This document shows positions 11,468 to 21,985 of a stretch of 64,000 nt of DNA, one piece after another. Position 1 is the first letter of the stretch, and every line of letters starts with the position of its first letter. Position numbers and translations under genes: made by a program. The stretch is from assembly GCF_963676685.1 (NCBI RefSeq), contig NC_092354.1, positions 17,242,746 through 17,306,745 on the forward strand, in the 5' to 3' direction. The stretch comes from Mytilus edulis (lineage: Eukaryota > Mollusca > Bivalvia > Mytilida > Mytilidae). The notes below the pieces were generated by a model. That model ran no database searches. It saw nothing but the letters and a program-made list of their open reading frames with translations, and was not told the DNA's origin.

Positions 11468-12724
11468 TTATCCACATGTATGTGTTCTCATGTGATCCTG
11501 TAAATAACTAATACGATTAAACCCTTTACCACATTCACCACAGTCATATGGTTTATCGCCTGTGTGTGTTCTCGTGTGAGTCTGTAAATTACTTTGCTGA
11601 CTAAACCCTTTACCACATACATCACAGTTATAAGGTTTATCACCTGAATGAGTTCTCATGTGAATCTGTAAACTCCAACGTCGACTAAACCGTTGACCAC
11701 ATACATCACACTCATGGGGTTTAACGCCTGTATGTGTTCTCATGTGAATCTGTAAATTATTAAGAAAACGAAAACCTTTACCACAAACATCACAGTCATG
11801 AGGTTTATCATGTTTGTCCCCTGTATGTGTTCTCGTGTGCATCCGTAAAGTTCCATGCTGACTAAAGCGTTTATCACAAACATCACAGTCATAAGGTTTA
11901 TCACCTGTATGAGTTCTCATGTGAATCTGTAAACTCCAACGTCGACTAAACCGTTGACCACATACATCACACTCATGGGGTTTATCGCCAGTATGAGTTC
12001 TCATGTGAATCTGTAAATTACTAAGAAAACGAAAACCTTTACCACATACATCACAGCCATGAGGATTATTTCCAGTACATGTATGTGTGCTCATGTGTGT
12101 CTTTAAGTTACTACCTAGAGACAATTCACCAGTACAAACATCACATTTATGAGGATGTGTTCTCATATGTCTCTTTAAGTCAGCAATGCGAGAAAAATTT
12201 CTAGCACAAACATCACACCCATGGGGTTTTTCACCAGAATGTGTTATCAAGTGAGTCTTTAAGTGACCTTTTTGACTAAATTTTCTAGCACAAACATCAC
12301 ATTTATAAGGTTTATCACCTGTATGAGTTCTCATGTGAATCTGTAAATTCCCAATCTGACTAAACCGTTGACCACAAACATCACACTCGTGGGGTTTAAC
12401 GCCTGTATGTGTTCTCATATGTCTCTTTAAGTCAGTAATGCGAGAAAATTTTCGAAAACAAACATCACATTCATGAGGTTTTTCACCAGAATGTGTTATC
12501 ATGTGTGCCTTTAAGTTACTACCTTGAGTAAATTCTCTAGCACAAACATCACATCTATAAGGCTTTTCTCCAGTATGTATTCTCAAGTGTGTCTTTAAGT
12601 CACCACTTTGACTGAATTCTCTAGCACAGAGATCACATTTATGACGTGTTTTACCATCCTGTGTGTTGATGTGTCCCTGTAGAGTACCGTTGGTTGTGAC
12701 TTCATCCTCTCCTCCCTCTAACAT
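11468..12724 (-). CDS. C2H2 zinc-finger protein, 14 fingers
   Basis: A 418-residue protein, almost entirely tandem C2H2 zinc fingers, so probably a nuclear sequence-specific DNA-binding protein; target unknown. After a short acidic leader (MLEGGEDEV) come 14 units of C-x2-C-x12-H-x3-H with linkers close to TGEKP/TGDKP. All 14 keep their four zinc ligands. The linker between fingers 6 and 7 is shortened to one residue, and the one after finger 10 is extended. Fingers 9 and 12 are identical in the helix (RRWSLQIHMRTH), pointing to internal duplication. I chose the Met at 12724 because a good splice acceptor (TTCCTTACAG) ends at 12770 on the minus strand; the open frame upstream of it is intronic. 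Hence an upstream exon exists outside what I can place. There is no KRAB, SCAN or BTB domain. The stop lies in a linker and decayed fingers follow it. Confidence 0.85.
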   Translation of the reverse strand: MLEGGEDEVTTNGTLQGHINTQDGKTRHKCDLCAREFSQSGDLKTHLRIHTGEKPYRCDVCAREFTQGSNLKAHMITHSGEKPHECDVCFRKFSRITDLKRHMRTHTGVKPHECDVCGQRFSQIGNLQIHMRTHTGDKPYKCDVCARKFSQKGHLKTHLITHSGEKPHGCDVCARNFSRIADLKRHMRTHPHKCDVCTGELSLGSNLKTHMSTHTCTGNNPHGCDVCGKGFRFLSNLQIHMRTHTGDKPHECDVCGQRFSRRWSLQIHMRTHTGDKPYDCDVCDKRFSQHGTLRMHTRTHTGDKHDKPHDCDVCGKGFRFLNNLQIHMRTHTGVKPHECDVCGQRFSRRWSLQIHMRTHSGDKPYNCDVCGKGFSQQSNLQTHTRTHTGDKPYDCGECGKGFNRISYLQDHMRTHTCG

Positions 12725-12770
12725 CTTATTGATAATGTTTATCTCAAGAATGTGCGTTCTTGTACAATTC

Positions 12771-14013
12771 TGTAAGGAACACACACAAAATAAAGATATA
12801 TAAATCTTTTGATACTTTTCTGCTATATTTACATATATAATCACTGTATTACATATCTACTTTGAAATTCTCTGTATTTATGCATCTGTATATGTTTGGG
12901 TTATTGTTATGAAAGGATTTAGGACACTTTTAGAAATAATTAGAAATTGAAATAAAATAGATCTTATTTAAACAAAAAAAATAGGTTTATAGGTTATAAA
13001 GATGGTTTCAAGTAAAAGATAATATAAAGGTCAAATGATTCGTTGATATAGGAAAATAAAGTAAGAAGAAAACACATAAAGAAGATAGCGAATAACAAGC
13101 ATTATCTTAGATGCATGATAAGCAAGAATAGTACAAGTCAAGAACCTCATTAGTTATTTGGCACGTGTTTAGAAGGTTGCTAGGTCGACGGACAGATGTA
13201 TGTCGAATTGATATTACATCCAAGGTTATAACCATATTCACAGAATGTGTAGATACTACAGCATCATGAATATTCAATAATACTAATACATTTAGGCACA
13301 CAAGATTGTATAAATAACCAATCAAAAAGTTAAGATACGAAGATTGACGTACACAAGATATTAATTTAAATTTAACAAATCTTTAATTATCAATTATAAT
13401 AAAGATCGGAAATTGAAATTCTTCCAAAAATATTATTTTATTTAATTTAAGAAATGAAAGTCCAAATGCTTTTCAAAAACAAATAAATACATTTTGCATA
13501 TTATGAAGCAATAAATGTTTTGGCAACACATTCCATCTTTTGCAAAAGATTGGGGCAAAAGAAGCTCAATCTTGTCCGGGGAACAAGAATGTCGGGTAAT
13601 GAGTAGTGACTATAAAAGCAAATATAAGTCTACTGCCCGTACATTACATTACAATCCTTGTTCCAACCAGCAAATAGAGTTGTCTTATGTATTTCATTAA
13701 AAAGGGTAAGAAGGCGCGAGTCCCACTCTCGCTGCCAAGCCAGTCCACAACAACGACATGTAGTCGCCAGATGTCCAAACATCCTTCTACCTACAAGAAC
13801 CGTAGAAGAACTCAGAAAACGAGAGAAGGCAAAACAACTCCATGTTTATCAATAAAGAAAACAAAAAAGACAACCATAATACCAACATCGTAACAAGTGA
13901 CCACCATGTGAAGTACATATAAAAATCTTCCTCACAACAACTGATGACAGCAAAATACCGTCACAACATTATTCTTATCCCATACTATCATGACTATATA
14001 GTTTTACATTGTC
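12771..14013. other. Non-coding region upstream of the zinc-finger gene
   Basis: Probably holds the intron and promoter side of the minus-strand zinc-finger gene. No upstream exon could be placed. Short frames at 13515-13893 have no recognisable protein character. Confidence 0.4.
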
Positions 14014-14096
14014 TTATCGGGGCCTTTTATGGCTGACTAGTATGCGGTATGGGCTTTGCTCATTGTTGAAGGCTGTAGGGTGACCTATAGATAAAC
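14014..14096 (+). repeat. Dispersed repeat R2, fragment
   Basis: Landmarks GGGGCCTTTTATGGCTGACT, GGTATGGGCTTTGCTCATTG and TTGAAGGCTGTAGGGTGACC. Related fragments lie at 32140-32290, 46555-46735, 62195-62262 and, inverted, at 59585-59670. Confidence 0.65.
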
Positions 14097-14589
14097 CAGG
14101 TGTAATATCCACACACAATACTACTTATTTTAGATCAGTGTATTAACCTAGCTGTGTACTTTTGTGTATTTAAAAAAACAAACTTCTGTACTGTTGCTTT
14201 TATTTCTCATTGTTTGACAAAAAACGTGAAATATTAATCATTGAAGAAGCTTATATACATGATATATATAAGTAAATGCTTTTAGACAGACACTGGCTCA
14301 AATAAGTTTAAATAAGAATTATGACAATTAATTTTTCTTGAAATAAAAGTAGCATTGACTTAGTTGTTTTTGGAAATTATTGTCTTTTAAACTAAAATAT
14401 AAATGATAATATTGCAATCTAACTTACAGACAAATATTTTAATGTTATTACATGTATAATCCAAGGGTAAAGGTTTTGGGATTTCAAAATTTCTGATAGA
14501 ACATAAAACTTAATAACTTAGTTATCATGGTCATACTCACATTATTATTATTTACCATGTATACTACTTTCCCTTTATTTCACGATTTT

Positions 14590-15411
14590 CATTATTTATC
14601 ATACCCATGATATTAATCCTCTGTTAAAAGAAGCCTATGAATTAAATAAGTCCCTGCATAATGATGGTTTTCATAGTTGGTATACATTTGCTCTAAATAT
14701 TTTTAAAGAGACTGGATTAAATGCTAAAGATTTTGAAACTTGTGATAAACCATACAATAAAATTAAATATTCCTTAAAGATGAAGTTTAAACAGGTATCA
14801 CATGAATTTTATACAAAAAAAGTCTTGAATAAACTTTCTTCTATAACAGACAGTTCGAAATTATTTCTATATAGTCAAATAAAAACTGAGATAAAAATTG
14901 AAAATTATTTATTAAAAGAATCAAATTTTAAAACCAGACAATTAATTTCTAAATTAAGGGTTAGTGACCATAACCTAGAAGTTGAAATGGGAAGATATAA
15001 AAATGTACCCAGAGATCAAAGGTTATGTAAACTTTGTAATAAAATTGATGATGAATACCATTTTTTACTATACTGCAAACTAAACTCAACTTTAAGAGAT
15101 TGCTTATTTTTAAAGATTAATAATTTAAATCCTGATTTTACAAATTATCAACCACTTTTAAAGCTAAAACAACTTTTAAATCCTAAATCTGAGCTTTTGA
15201 CAGAAATTGGTGACTTTATAAAGCAATCATTAGAATTGCGAAAATGAGGTCCATGTCCATCAAAGGCTACATTAATTACCATTTATAACTATGGTTTTTT
15301 TTTATGTTTATATTTGTAATTCTTCACTGTCTGTATTAAATGTTGTATTTGTGTTTGCTTGACCCATATGGGTGTATTTTTGCAAATAAAATTATTATTA
15401 TTAATCAATTT
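14590..15411 (+). pseudogene. 3' end of a LINE (non-LTR retrotransposon)
   Basis: An open frame from about 14590 to a stop at 15245-15247 encodes the C-terminal part of a LINE polyprotein. There is no reverse transcriptase motif; what remains is the downstream region with a cysteine-histidine knuckle CKLCNKIDDEYHFLLYC (C-x2-C-x7-H-x4-C), as in the LINEs at 28623 and 35184. Frames with a Met begin at 14780, but the coding similarity extends upstream of it, so that Met is not a real start. After the stop, about 165 bases of 3' UTR end in AATAAAATTATTATTATTA, a short TTA microsatellite typical of a LINE 3' end. The fragment is a 5'-truncated insertion, not a gene. Confidence 0.7.
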
Positions 15412-15579
15412 GATTCAGTATTTCCAATTTCAAATTCTTCCAATTTAAAAGCACAAAACAAGCTAATCATCCCTGAATATATATGAAACTACTACAAGTC
15501 CAACTCATGCAAACTAAAACCAAAGAGCCAAATTTTGAAAAAAAAATCCCATGATCCTTTCAACAAAGCATTATGGGTA

Positions 15580-15790
15580 TGATTTCTATTTACGCCATAC
15601 CAACAGTTTTAAGCCCGTAAGAAAATTTATGCCTTGCTTATTTCAATTTATGCCAGGTTTACTGCTTTTTCAATTGTAAGGACTACAAATTTACGTTTCC
15701 TGCTCCCTTACGCCTTGATCTAGACACGTAACTACCACTTACGCCTGGTTTACGCCTCATTTTCAGGCGTGATACGCCTTATAATTTCGT
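15580..15790 (+). repeat. TTACGCC-rich repeat
   Basis: Variants of TTTACGCC or TTATGCC recur about nine times in 210 bases (for example ATTTACGCCA, CTTACGCCTTG, CTTACGCCTGG, TTTACGCCTCA). No regular period. Element edges are not visible. Confidence 0.4.
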
Positions 15791-15827
15791 ACGGGTACCA
15801 CAATAAGTTCAGTTACTGGAACAAGAT

Positions 15828-15905
15828 TGACCTAGGTCAGTCAGGGGTACTACTTGTACAAGTTATTTTTAATTACTTGAAGAAGTAGTATTAAAGGGAA
15901 AATTC
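15828..15905 (+). repeat. End of a CAGTCAGGGG-type element
   Basis: Starts CAGTCAGGGGTACTACTTGT, continues with ACAAGTTATTTTT and ACTTGAAGAAGTA, then AAAGGGAAAATTCGC. The same blocks occur in inverted orientation at the two edges of 31340-31966, so this is a shortened member of that family. Confidence 0.55.
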
Positions 15906-16034
15906 GCAAAAAAAAATAAAATTTGATATTATGTTTATCCTAAATAAATAAGCATATTCCCAAAATATTAAAGGTTTATTCGTCTAGATAAGTGAGTTAT
16001 TAGATTTTAAAAATCGACTCTCAATTCTCGGGAA

Positions 16035-16046
16035 GACGCCATCTTG
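16035..16046 (-). promoter_or_regulatory. YY1-like site upstream of the THAP-like frame
   Basis: The minus strand reads CAAGATGGCGTC, close to the YY1 consensus, 67 bases upstream of the ATG at 16113. Such sites are common in promoters of TATA-less genes. Binding is inferred from the word only. Confidence 0.35.
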
Positions 16047-16112
16047 AAAACTAATGACCACGGATATCTAATTACCACAAAGTCCTAGTATCCAGCATGA
16101 CATGTCCGATAA

Positions 16113-16253
16113 ATGAGTGTTCAAATGACTTGTCAAGCTGATGGATGTTCTACCCGACCAAGTAATGGAAGAAGTCTACATAGTTTCCAAAATCATCAAA
16201 TCAAGTAATGGTTCACTAAGATTGATAAGAATATTTCAAAAAATAAATCTTAA
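16113..16253 (+). pseudogene. THAP-like zinc-finger first exon, broken
   Basis: From ATG at 16113 the frame begins MSVQMTCQADGCSTRP and continues to SLHSF before a TAA at codon 32 (16206-16208), followed in the same frame by WFTKIDKNISKNKS and another stop. THAP domains open with a cysteine pair near the N terminus (here C7 and C12), then a serine-rich stretch leading to a hydrophobic-His-x-Phe block and a conserved Trp after basic residues. All of these are present, with Trp right after the stop. The second zinc pair (C-x2-H) is not found downstream, so only a first exon or a relic is present. THAP domains occur in P-element-type transposases and in host factors; I cannot tell which source applies. 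Confidence 0.45.
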
Positions 16254-16444
16254 TTTTTTTAGAGGGTTAAATATTCAGCGTACAATGGTGAAGTCAGGTT
16301 GAAAAGCTGTAAATGACAAAAGATCGTACATTCCCCATTTCCATTCTCAGTATTATTGGTTTTAGCTCGTCACTAAATTTGCATTTTCGGCACCGAGATG
16401 CAGTTTCAAGTATTATATAGGACTTATGCTATAATAATGTATTA

Positions 16445-16545
16445 ACACATGGCAAGAGTAAAATCTCTTTGTTCTTACTGTGTTATAATCTGGATAATGC
16501 ACAGCAAAGGTGTGCATTAACTACCTCAGATATACTGCACAGTTC
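16445..16545. repeat. Small hairpin repeat shared with the 5' edge of the Gypsy remnant
   Basis: Contains TAACACATGGCAAGAG, TTATAATCTGGATAATGCAC and GGTGTGCATTAACTAC. The words TAATGCAC and GTGCATTA form an 8-bp stem. The same order is present at 50030-50125, and its first 23 bases again at 51872-51894 within the Crypton-gene intron. Confidence 0.6.
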
Positions 16546-16928
16546 AAATCTATTTTTATCTTAAGGGGCGGTTCCTGGATTTTAAAAGGGGCGTTATTCT
16601 ATCAAATTAAAAAAAATATCACCGAGTGTAGCGAGACTAAAGACAAAATTGACGATTTTAAGCTAAAACACGATACTTTGTCCAATCCAAGGGTTAAAGA
16701 CCTGTTCGCCCCCACCCCCGAATCCGATATCTGCCTTGAAATTACGACAAAGTTGAACTTCGTACAAACATCGTAGTTTCAAAATAGGAAAACGAAAGGT
16801 TTCTCGTTCCTTTTTTTTTTTTTATCTAAGCTGGGACATAAACTATATATTTTGTGTACAACGTAAATCTAAATCAGTGTTTTAAAGTTAGAAAGATAGT
16901 TAAAACAATTTTTGGTAATTTCTGCCAA

Positions 16929-17262
16929 ACAAGAATGTGTCCCCAGTACACGAATGCCCCACTCGCACTATCATTTTCTATGTTTAGTGGACCGTGAAAT
17001 TGGGGTAAACTCTCTAATTTGGCATTAAAATTAGAAAGATCATATCATAGGGAACACGTATACTAAGTTTGAAGTCGATTGGACTTCAACTTCATCAAAA
17101 ACTACCTTGACCAAAAACTTTAACCTGAAGCGGGACAGACGGACGAACGAACGAACGGACGGACGAACGAACGAACGGACGGACGAACAGACGGACGGAC
17201 GGACGAACGGACGCACAGACCAGAAAACATAATGCCCCTCTACTATCGTAGGTGGGGTGGGG
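16929..17262 (+). repeat. Dispersed repeat R5 with an expanded GGAC/GAAC microsatellite
   Basis: Landmarks in order: AAGAATGTGTCCCCAGTACA, CATTTTCTATGTTTAGTGGA, CCGTGAAATTGGGG, GAAGTCGATTGGACTTCAAC, GACCAAAAACTTTAACCTGA, then about 80 bases of GGAC/GAAC units (17125-17215) and ACCAGAAAACATAATGCCCC with GTGGGGCATAAAA. An inverted copy lies at 56788-57090 with a much shorter microsatellite. Reading frames rich in SVRPSVRSF on the minus strand are translations of the microsatellite. Confidence 0.75.
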
Positions 17263-17516
17263 CATAAAAAGAAATGTATCTTAGAATATCCGAATAAAAG
17301 AAATCTGATTAGGATTAGTTTCAGACTCAATGGAATTATAACGACTTTTTGGATAGCTATTCCTATAAAAGGACTATTTTTGGATCGAATTTAATGAGGA
17401 TCATATTTAAGTTAGTTTCAAAACGGGGATTAGCTGGTTAGCTGGAGATCAATCAGACTTTATTTAGATGGACGTGTCTTAAAAAGTAATACAGTAGATA
17501 AAAAGTAAATTGGTTT

Positions 17517-17540
17517 GGGGGGGGGGGGGGGGGGGGGGGT
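17517..17540. repeat. Uninterrupted run of 24 G
   Basis: A G homopolymer in AT-rich flanks. It could form G-quadruplex structures. Length may be affected by sequencing or assembly error. Confidence 0.8.
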
Positions 17541-17760
17541 AAATGTTTTAAAAGAGAAATGTATTTTCTGTTTATTTAACATTTAAAATTTAGGTAATAT
17601 AACATCTTCCTCGGTTCTTTTTTTTCTCTAAGCATATCATTGAGGGAAAGAAATTCAAAAGCAATTAATCTAATTTAAACTCAATAACCCTTGCAGTTAT
17701 TTTTCTTTTCATACACCAATTTGAAAGTACACAATATGTCAAAGTATTTTTTAAACTTAC

Positions 17761-17825
17761 CAAAGTCGTATTTCCCCTACAAGAAACTTTCCTAGGATCA
17801 GTGGATTGCGGAATAACGTCCACAT
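17761..17825 (-). other. Possible minus-strand first exon beside the palindrome
   Basis: On the minus strand an ATG at 17823-17825 opens a frame (MWTLFRNPLILGK...) that runs to a canonical splice donor TTTG|GTAAGT at 17760. The position relative to the long palindrome at 17869-18017 parallels that of exon 1 of the Crypton-type gene next to the palindrome at 52577-52707. No downstream exon was found, so this may be a coincidence. Confidence 0.25.
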
Positions 17826-17868
17826 TTCTAAAACGTTCACGTAAATTGATTGCGTCATGTGTTAAAAC

Positions 17869-18017
17869 AGTTATTGGCCAATCAAATCGGTATATGTAAT
17901 TTAATCTGCACAGCACGAGATGACCCAATAACCCGAACTCCTACGTCGTTCGGGTTATTTGGTCATCTCATGCTGTGCAGATTAAATGGCATATACCGAC
18001 TTGCTTGGTCAATAACT
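17869..18017. repeat. Long inverted repeat with about 70-bp arms
   Basis: The left arm begins AGTTATTGGCCAATCAAATC and the right arm ends with its imperfect complement (GACTTGCTTGGTCAATAACT). Arms share TCGGTATATG, ATTTAATCTGCACAGCA, GAGATGACC and AATAACCCGAAC, with a loop of about 9 bases. A second copy with more diverged arms is at 52577-52707, directly upstream of the Crypton-type gene; both are preceded by GTCATGTGTTAAAAC. Confidence 0.8.
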
Positions 18018-18344
18018 ATAACAAAGTAGTCGCAATAAAGTGAGAAAAAAAAGTCCGGAGATACTTATTGTGGAGGAATTATAAACTATTTTGGGTTTTG
18101 ATCTAACTTGACCAACGTTCAAATACTTGTCTTCTTATAATCAGCTTGGCTTAATACCGGTAATTACCGGGTATTGTAAAAATGACATATTCGGGTATTC
18201 TAACGGTTGACTTCCTGGCAGGCTTGTTTAATTTAATACACAATGGACAAGGTCAATGAATCACGTGCGTGATTTCGAGTGAACCAGGTGTGCTCAGGTA
18301 AAACTTATAAAATATACCATACCAATATAAAACAGTCGGTGATA

Positions 18345-18580
18345 CAGACCTTCTAAAATTCAAACTGACCACACGCACGATACACGCACGCACGATACAC
18401 GCACGGTACACGCACGATACACGATACACGCACGATGAGCGATGAGCGTTACACGGAGGATTAACGCAAAATGAATGATGAATGATGAACGCACGATACA
18501 CGCACGATGCACGATGAATGATAAATACACGATACACGCACGATACACGCACGCACGATACACGCACGTTGAATGATTCA
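18345..18580 (+). repeat. CACGATACACG tandem array with a terminal motif
   Basis: Begins CAGACCTTCTAAAATTCAAA, then about 200 bases of variants of ACGCACGATACACG interspersed with GAATGATGAATGATG. The terminal motif occurs in inverted orientation at 28024, closing a similar array at 27765-28024. Cysteine- and arginine-rich frames here are translations of the array. Confidence 0.75.
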
Positions 18581-19229
18581 TTGATGACTGAACAACGAAC
18601 GCTTTTTACACGATTCTCAAAGCTATTTTATTTAGAATAGTATTTAAAATTGATATGCATTTTCATTAAAGGCAATACTTGTAGCTGTTTTGCCGATACC
18701 AGCATAATAGATAATATGCTATTTTGCCAGCTCAGATTCAAATAACTTAATTAAAGTAGGCTATTTTATAGGCACCGGAAATATTTGTGAACTTGGGCAG
18801 AAGCTCCTAACAATCAAAATATAGTGTCTTGATTTTGTTCAGCCTGAGAGTTCAAGTTTACGGCAAACGAAGGCGAGACATTGTCACGGTTCCGCGAGAC
18901 CCTTACTAATTTTATTTCATACAGTTAAAAATCTAAATTTTATTTTTATGCATACAATGTCCGACGCATTATATCTACAGAGAGTGACTGGTTCTAGAAA
19001 TTATTTCAACTACATGTTTGATATAATTGATTGCAATAAATGAATGATCTATGTATTTTCATTTTCAAAAAAAACAGCTTAACAATTTTCTATATTTTTT
19101 CATTAAATCATAAACCGATGCATATTAAATGATTTAAAAAAAATTTAAAAACATATTTTTATGGTAAATATATCTAAATGTCTGGGTTATTTTCTTCTCC
19201 AAATAATTATGTTTTTCATTTTTTAAGGT
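18581..19229. other. Non-coding stretch
   Basis: Contains GGTTCCGCGAGACCCTTACT near 18890, a word also found near 10915 and, inverted, near 22885; otherwise nothing is recognised. Confidence 0.45.
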
Positions 19230-19487
19230 AATAGTGTTATCAGTTATGTAATTTGACACGTGTCTTATAGTTCAGTGATTTTCGGAAAAATGAACGAAAA
19301 CCGGCACAGGCATTGTTCAATTATTATTTGTGATCTTTTATTGATTAAATTTGAATATATGCATTAAAATATCAATCTTGATCTAGATAAGAAATTGGTT
19401 TACATTGCACATCACTCTTTTAGTCCTTAGTAGCATATTATAACATATTAGTGCACTTAGGAGTCCTTAGTCGTGTTTAGACGCACC
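19230..19487 (+). mobile_element. Solo copy of the terminal repeat of the 21986-24056 element
   Basis: Matches the right terminal repeat at 23795-24056 in the same orientation: TTTGACACGTGTC, GTGATTTTCGG, AACCGGCAC, TATGCATTAAAATATCAATC, TAGTCCTTAGTAGCA, GGAGTCCTTAG, ending GTGTTTAGACGCACC. No partner repeat was found nearby, so this is a solo end or a decayed element. Confidence 0.65.
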
Positions 19488-19492
19488 ATTTT

Positions 19493-19556
19493 CTGCTCTT
19501 TGGTTGGATTGTTGTCTCTTTGACACATTCTCCATTTCAATCCTCCATTTTATTCA
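19493..19556 (+). repeat. Solo 3' tail of repeat R3
   Basis: TTTGGTTGGATTGTTGTCTC, TTTGACACATTCTCCATTTC; the same tail as 2205-2262 and 61622-61690. Confidence 0.6.
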
Positions 19557-21985
19557 ATTAGTTGTGATTCTCTTTATCTCTCTGTTTGATGTTTTTGCAG
19601 ACAAAAACAATTCGCAGAATTAATCTAAAATAGCATTAAACTCTTTCTTCTAAAAACTTTTAGCATTTAACATTTTTTTCGGGATTTAACCATTAGCTTA
19701 AGAGCATATGTTCCTTCTTTTTAGAAATTTGGCTTGATACCGTATGGAGATTTTTGTTTCAACTATTATGAAGAAATTAACGACTTTTTTTAACTAGATA
19801 AATATTCAACAAAAATACTGTTTTTTCTAAATCAATTTCTTTTAACAAAAATCAATTATTAACAAAGAATTGTTACACAAATGTAGTAAGAACCCAATTT
19901 TGTAACAAAGATATTCCTTATCTCTTTACCGAAATCTGCATATCTTTATATTTTGAAACATAAAATGTTAAGGGTGTCTGCTCAAAGGACAGAAATGTCA
20001 AAGAAACCGAAATATTAAGTAAATGTCGAATAATTCAAACCCATTTGTCTTTTAAATTAAGCACATGGAGATATGATTTTTAGCACATATACACATGTAC
20101 AAATTGATTTTGTAAAAAATCACTGTCGGTCTAAAACTGTATCGCATGCCCATAAATGTCCTAAAGCTTTAAATGTCAGATCATGAGGTCTGAATGGGGA
20201 GTCATTATTTCTGTATTCTATAATTTTAGGCAATTTGTTTTATAATTCGTTTTACCTTTTGTCGATCATTCTTTATTCCATATATTCTAGTACCTCATCA
20301 TTTTCTTTTCTATTTGTCTGGTTATTTTTTGTATTCTTTATTTTTTGTCTATTTTCTTCTATAAACCCCCATTCACACCCTCATGTATAATGGAAGACGA
20401 TGAACATTTTGGTATACATACCACCCGTTGTCACTTTCATCTGACATACACATCACATATTGTTATTACGGCCCGTTATTTCCACCTGGACACAGGACTT
20501 ATATAATATATATATTACGTAATAATAACGGATATAGTAAATTCAGTAGAATATAACATGTATCAACGCACTGACTCCTTAAATGTATTTTGTACTGACA
20601 ATTGTAAATAGCATTTTTAGTTATTTTAAAATCGAGAATATGTCAAAGAGATAAAAACCCGTAAAGAACAATTGACAGCCGAAGGCCACCAGTTATATTT
20701 GCTAATGTTTTAGTTTCGAATAAGGCAAAAGCCATTGTATTTTCAGAAAATCTCTAAACGGATAATGAGAATTTAGCGAGCTTGGCTTGCTAACAACCCT
20801 AGCACTGTACATGTCTCTTAACATTGCCGAATTTAAGAGCCTATATCAATTAAGGGATATGCTACCTAGCTTTTGGTGTTTACAAAAATATCCATTTCAG
20901 AACCAAATTGTGACTTCTTTATATTTATACCAAAATTGAGTTCAAGGCAGTATTTTGTCGAAGAGAACTATTACCCAAAGTGCAACATGCGAGAAGAAGT
21001 TTCATTTCCCTTATTGTTTTTAGTGATGTGACTAATATTTCGAGGTTACGTCACGGAAATATATCTTAAATGAAAAGGTGCAACTGGGTGCATCCCTAAA
21101 AACAAATTTAAAAAAATCTAAATATATAAAATGACGGGTATTCGTCAATCAGACAGCAATCCAACATATGAACATAAACTCAAGAAAGTTACCTGACATC
21201 TAGAATAAGAGGTACATAAGCATACATGTACCCCGCGCTGGTATCAACTTACTGAGTTGTGAGTAAAATTCAATATACATACGGGAAATACACAAAGATT
21301 TGGTTTTATACGTACGATTGAGTATCATTCCCTAAATACATACGGGTCCACAAACTATTCTTACGATTATATAATGGTAAATGAGGATCTCATTAGAGGA
21401 ACAAATTAAGTAACGATACATGTAGAAGCAAGAATAATTTATACTTGCAAAACATCAAATAGGACGATCTCTCAATAAGAACGCAGCAAGTTGAACTTTA
21501 ACATCCATAGGCAATAACACTGTAGTAAATGCTTTATATACGGACATTGAAACAAATATACTGCTCATAATAATTGCACATAATTATGTAGACTTTAATT
21601 AAGGTATCCCGCGTTTTATAAACCATCGCACTCCATTGCGCCAAAGTCTACTGGTCTGCGCCGAAGTGTGCTGAGCTACTATTTCATTATTCAACCCAAT
21701 GTATTAATACCGTTTTGAGCTATAAAACAAAGGCAACCCTTTATAGATCTTTATACTAGTCAAAAATTGCTTGGTCTTGATAGATGCATACGAAACTTCA
21801 ATTAATTGTTTGTATTTTTCAATCTATTATATCCGATAAAAATGAACAAAAAATGGATAAAAACTACCGATTTTTCTATGAAACAAAATTTATCCTTAAT
21901 GGAGTCTTTGTCATATGGATTCATAAAGGACAAAAAAATCTCCTCAGTAACAGAACAAAAAACACCCCATGGTAAAAAAAACACG
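19557..21985. other. Long non-coding region, no gene seen
   Basis: About 2.4 kb of AT-rich sequence without a credible reading frame, tandem repeat or paired inverted repeat. Near 21600-21690 there is a locally GC-richer patch (GCGCCAAAGTC, TGCGCCGAAGTG) of unknown nature. Confidence 0.5.

Noticed and set aside
12725-12844. N-terminal extension of the first zinc-finger gene
   Set aside because: A good splice acceptor (TTCCTTACAG) lies inside it at 12770, so the upstream part is intronic.
13515-13893. Overlapping small plus-strand frames
   Set aside because: No motif, no splice context and mutually overlapping frames; composition is that of non-coding DNA.
17040-17330. Minus-strand frame rich in SVRPSVRSF
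   Set aside because: Translation of the GGAC/GAAC microsatellite in repeat R5.
18253-18581. Minus-strand frames rich in CVYRACIVR
   Set aside because: Translation of the ACGCACGATACACG array; the same happens at 27740-28056.
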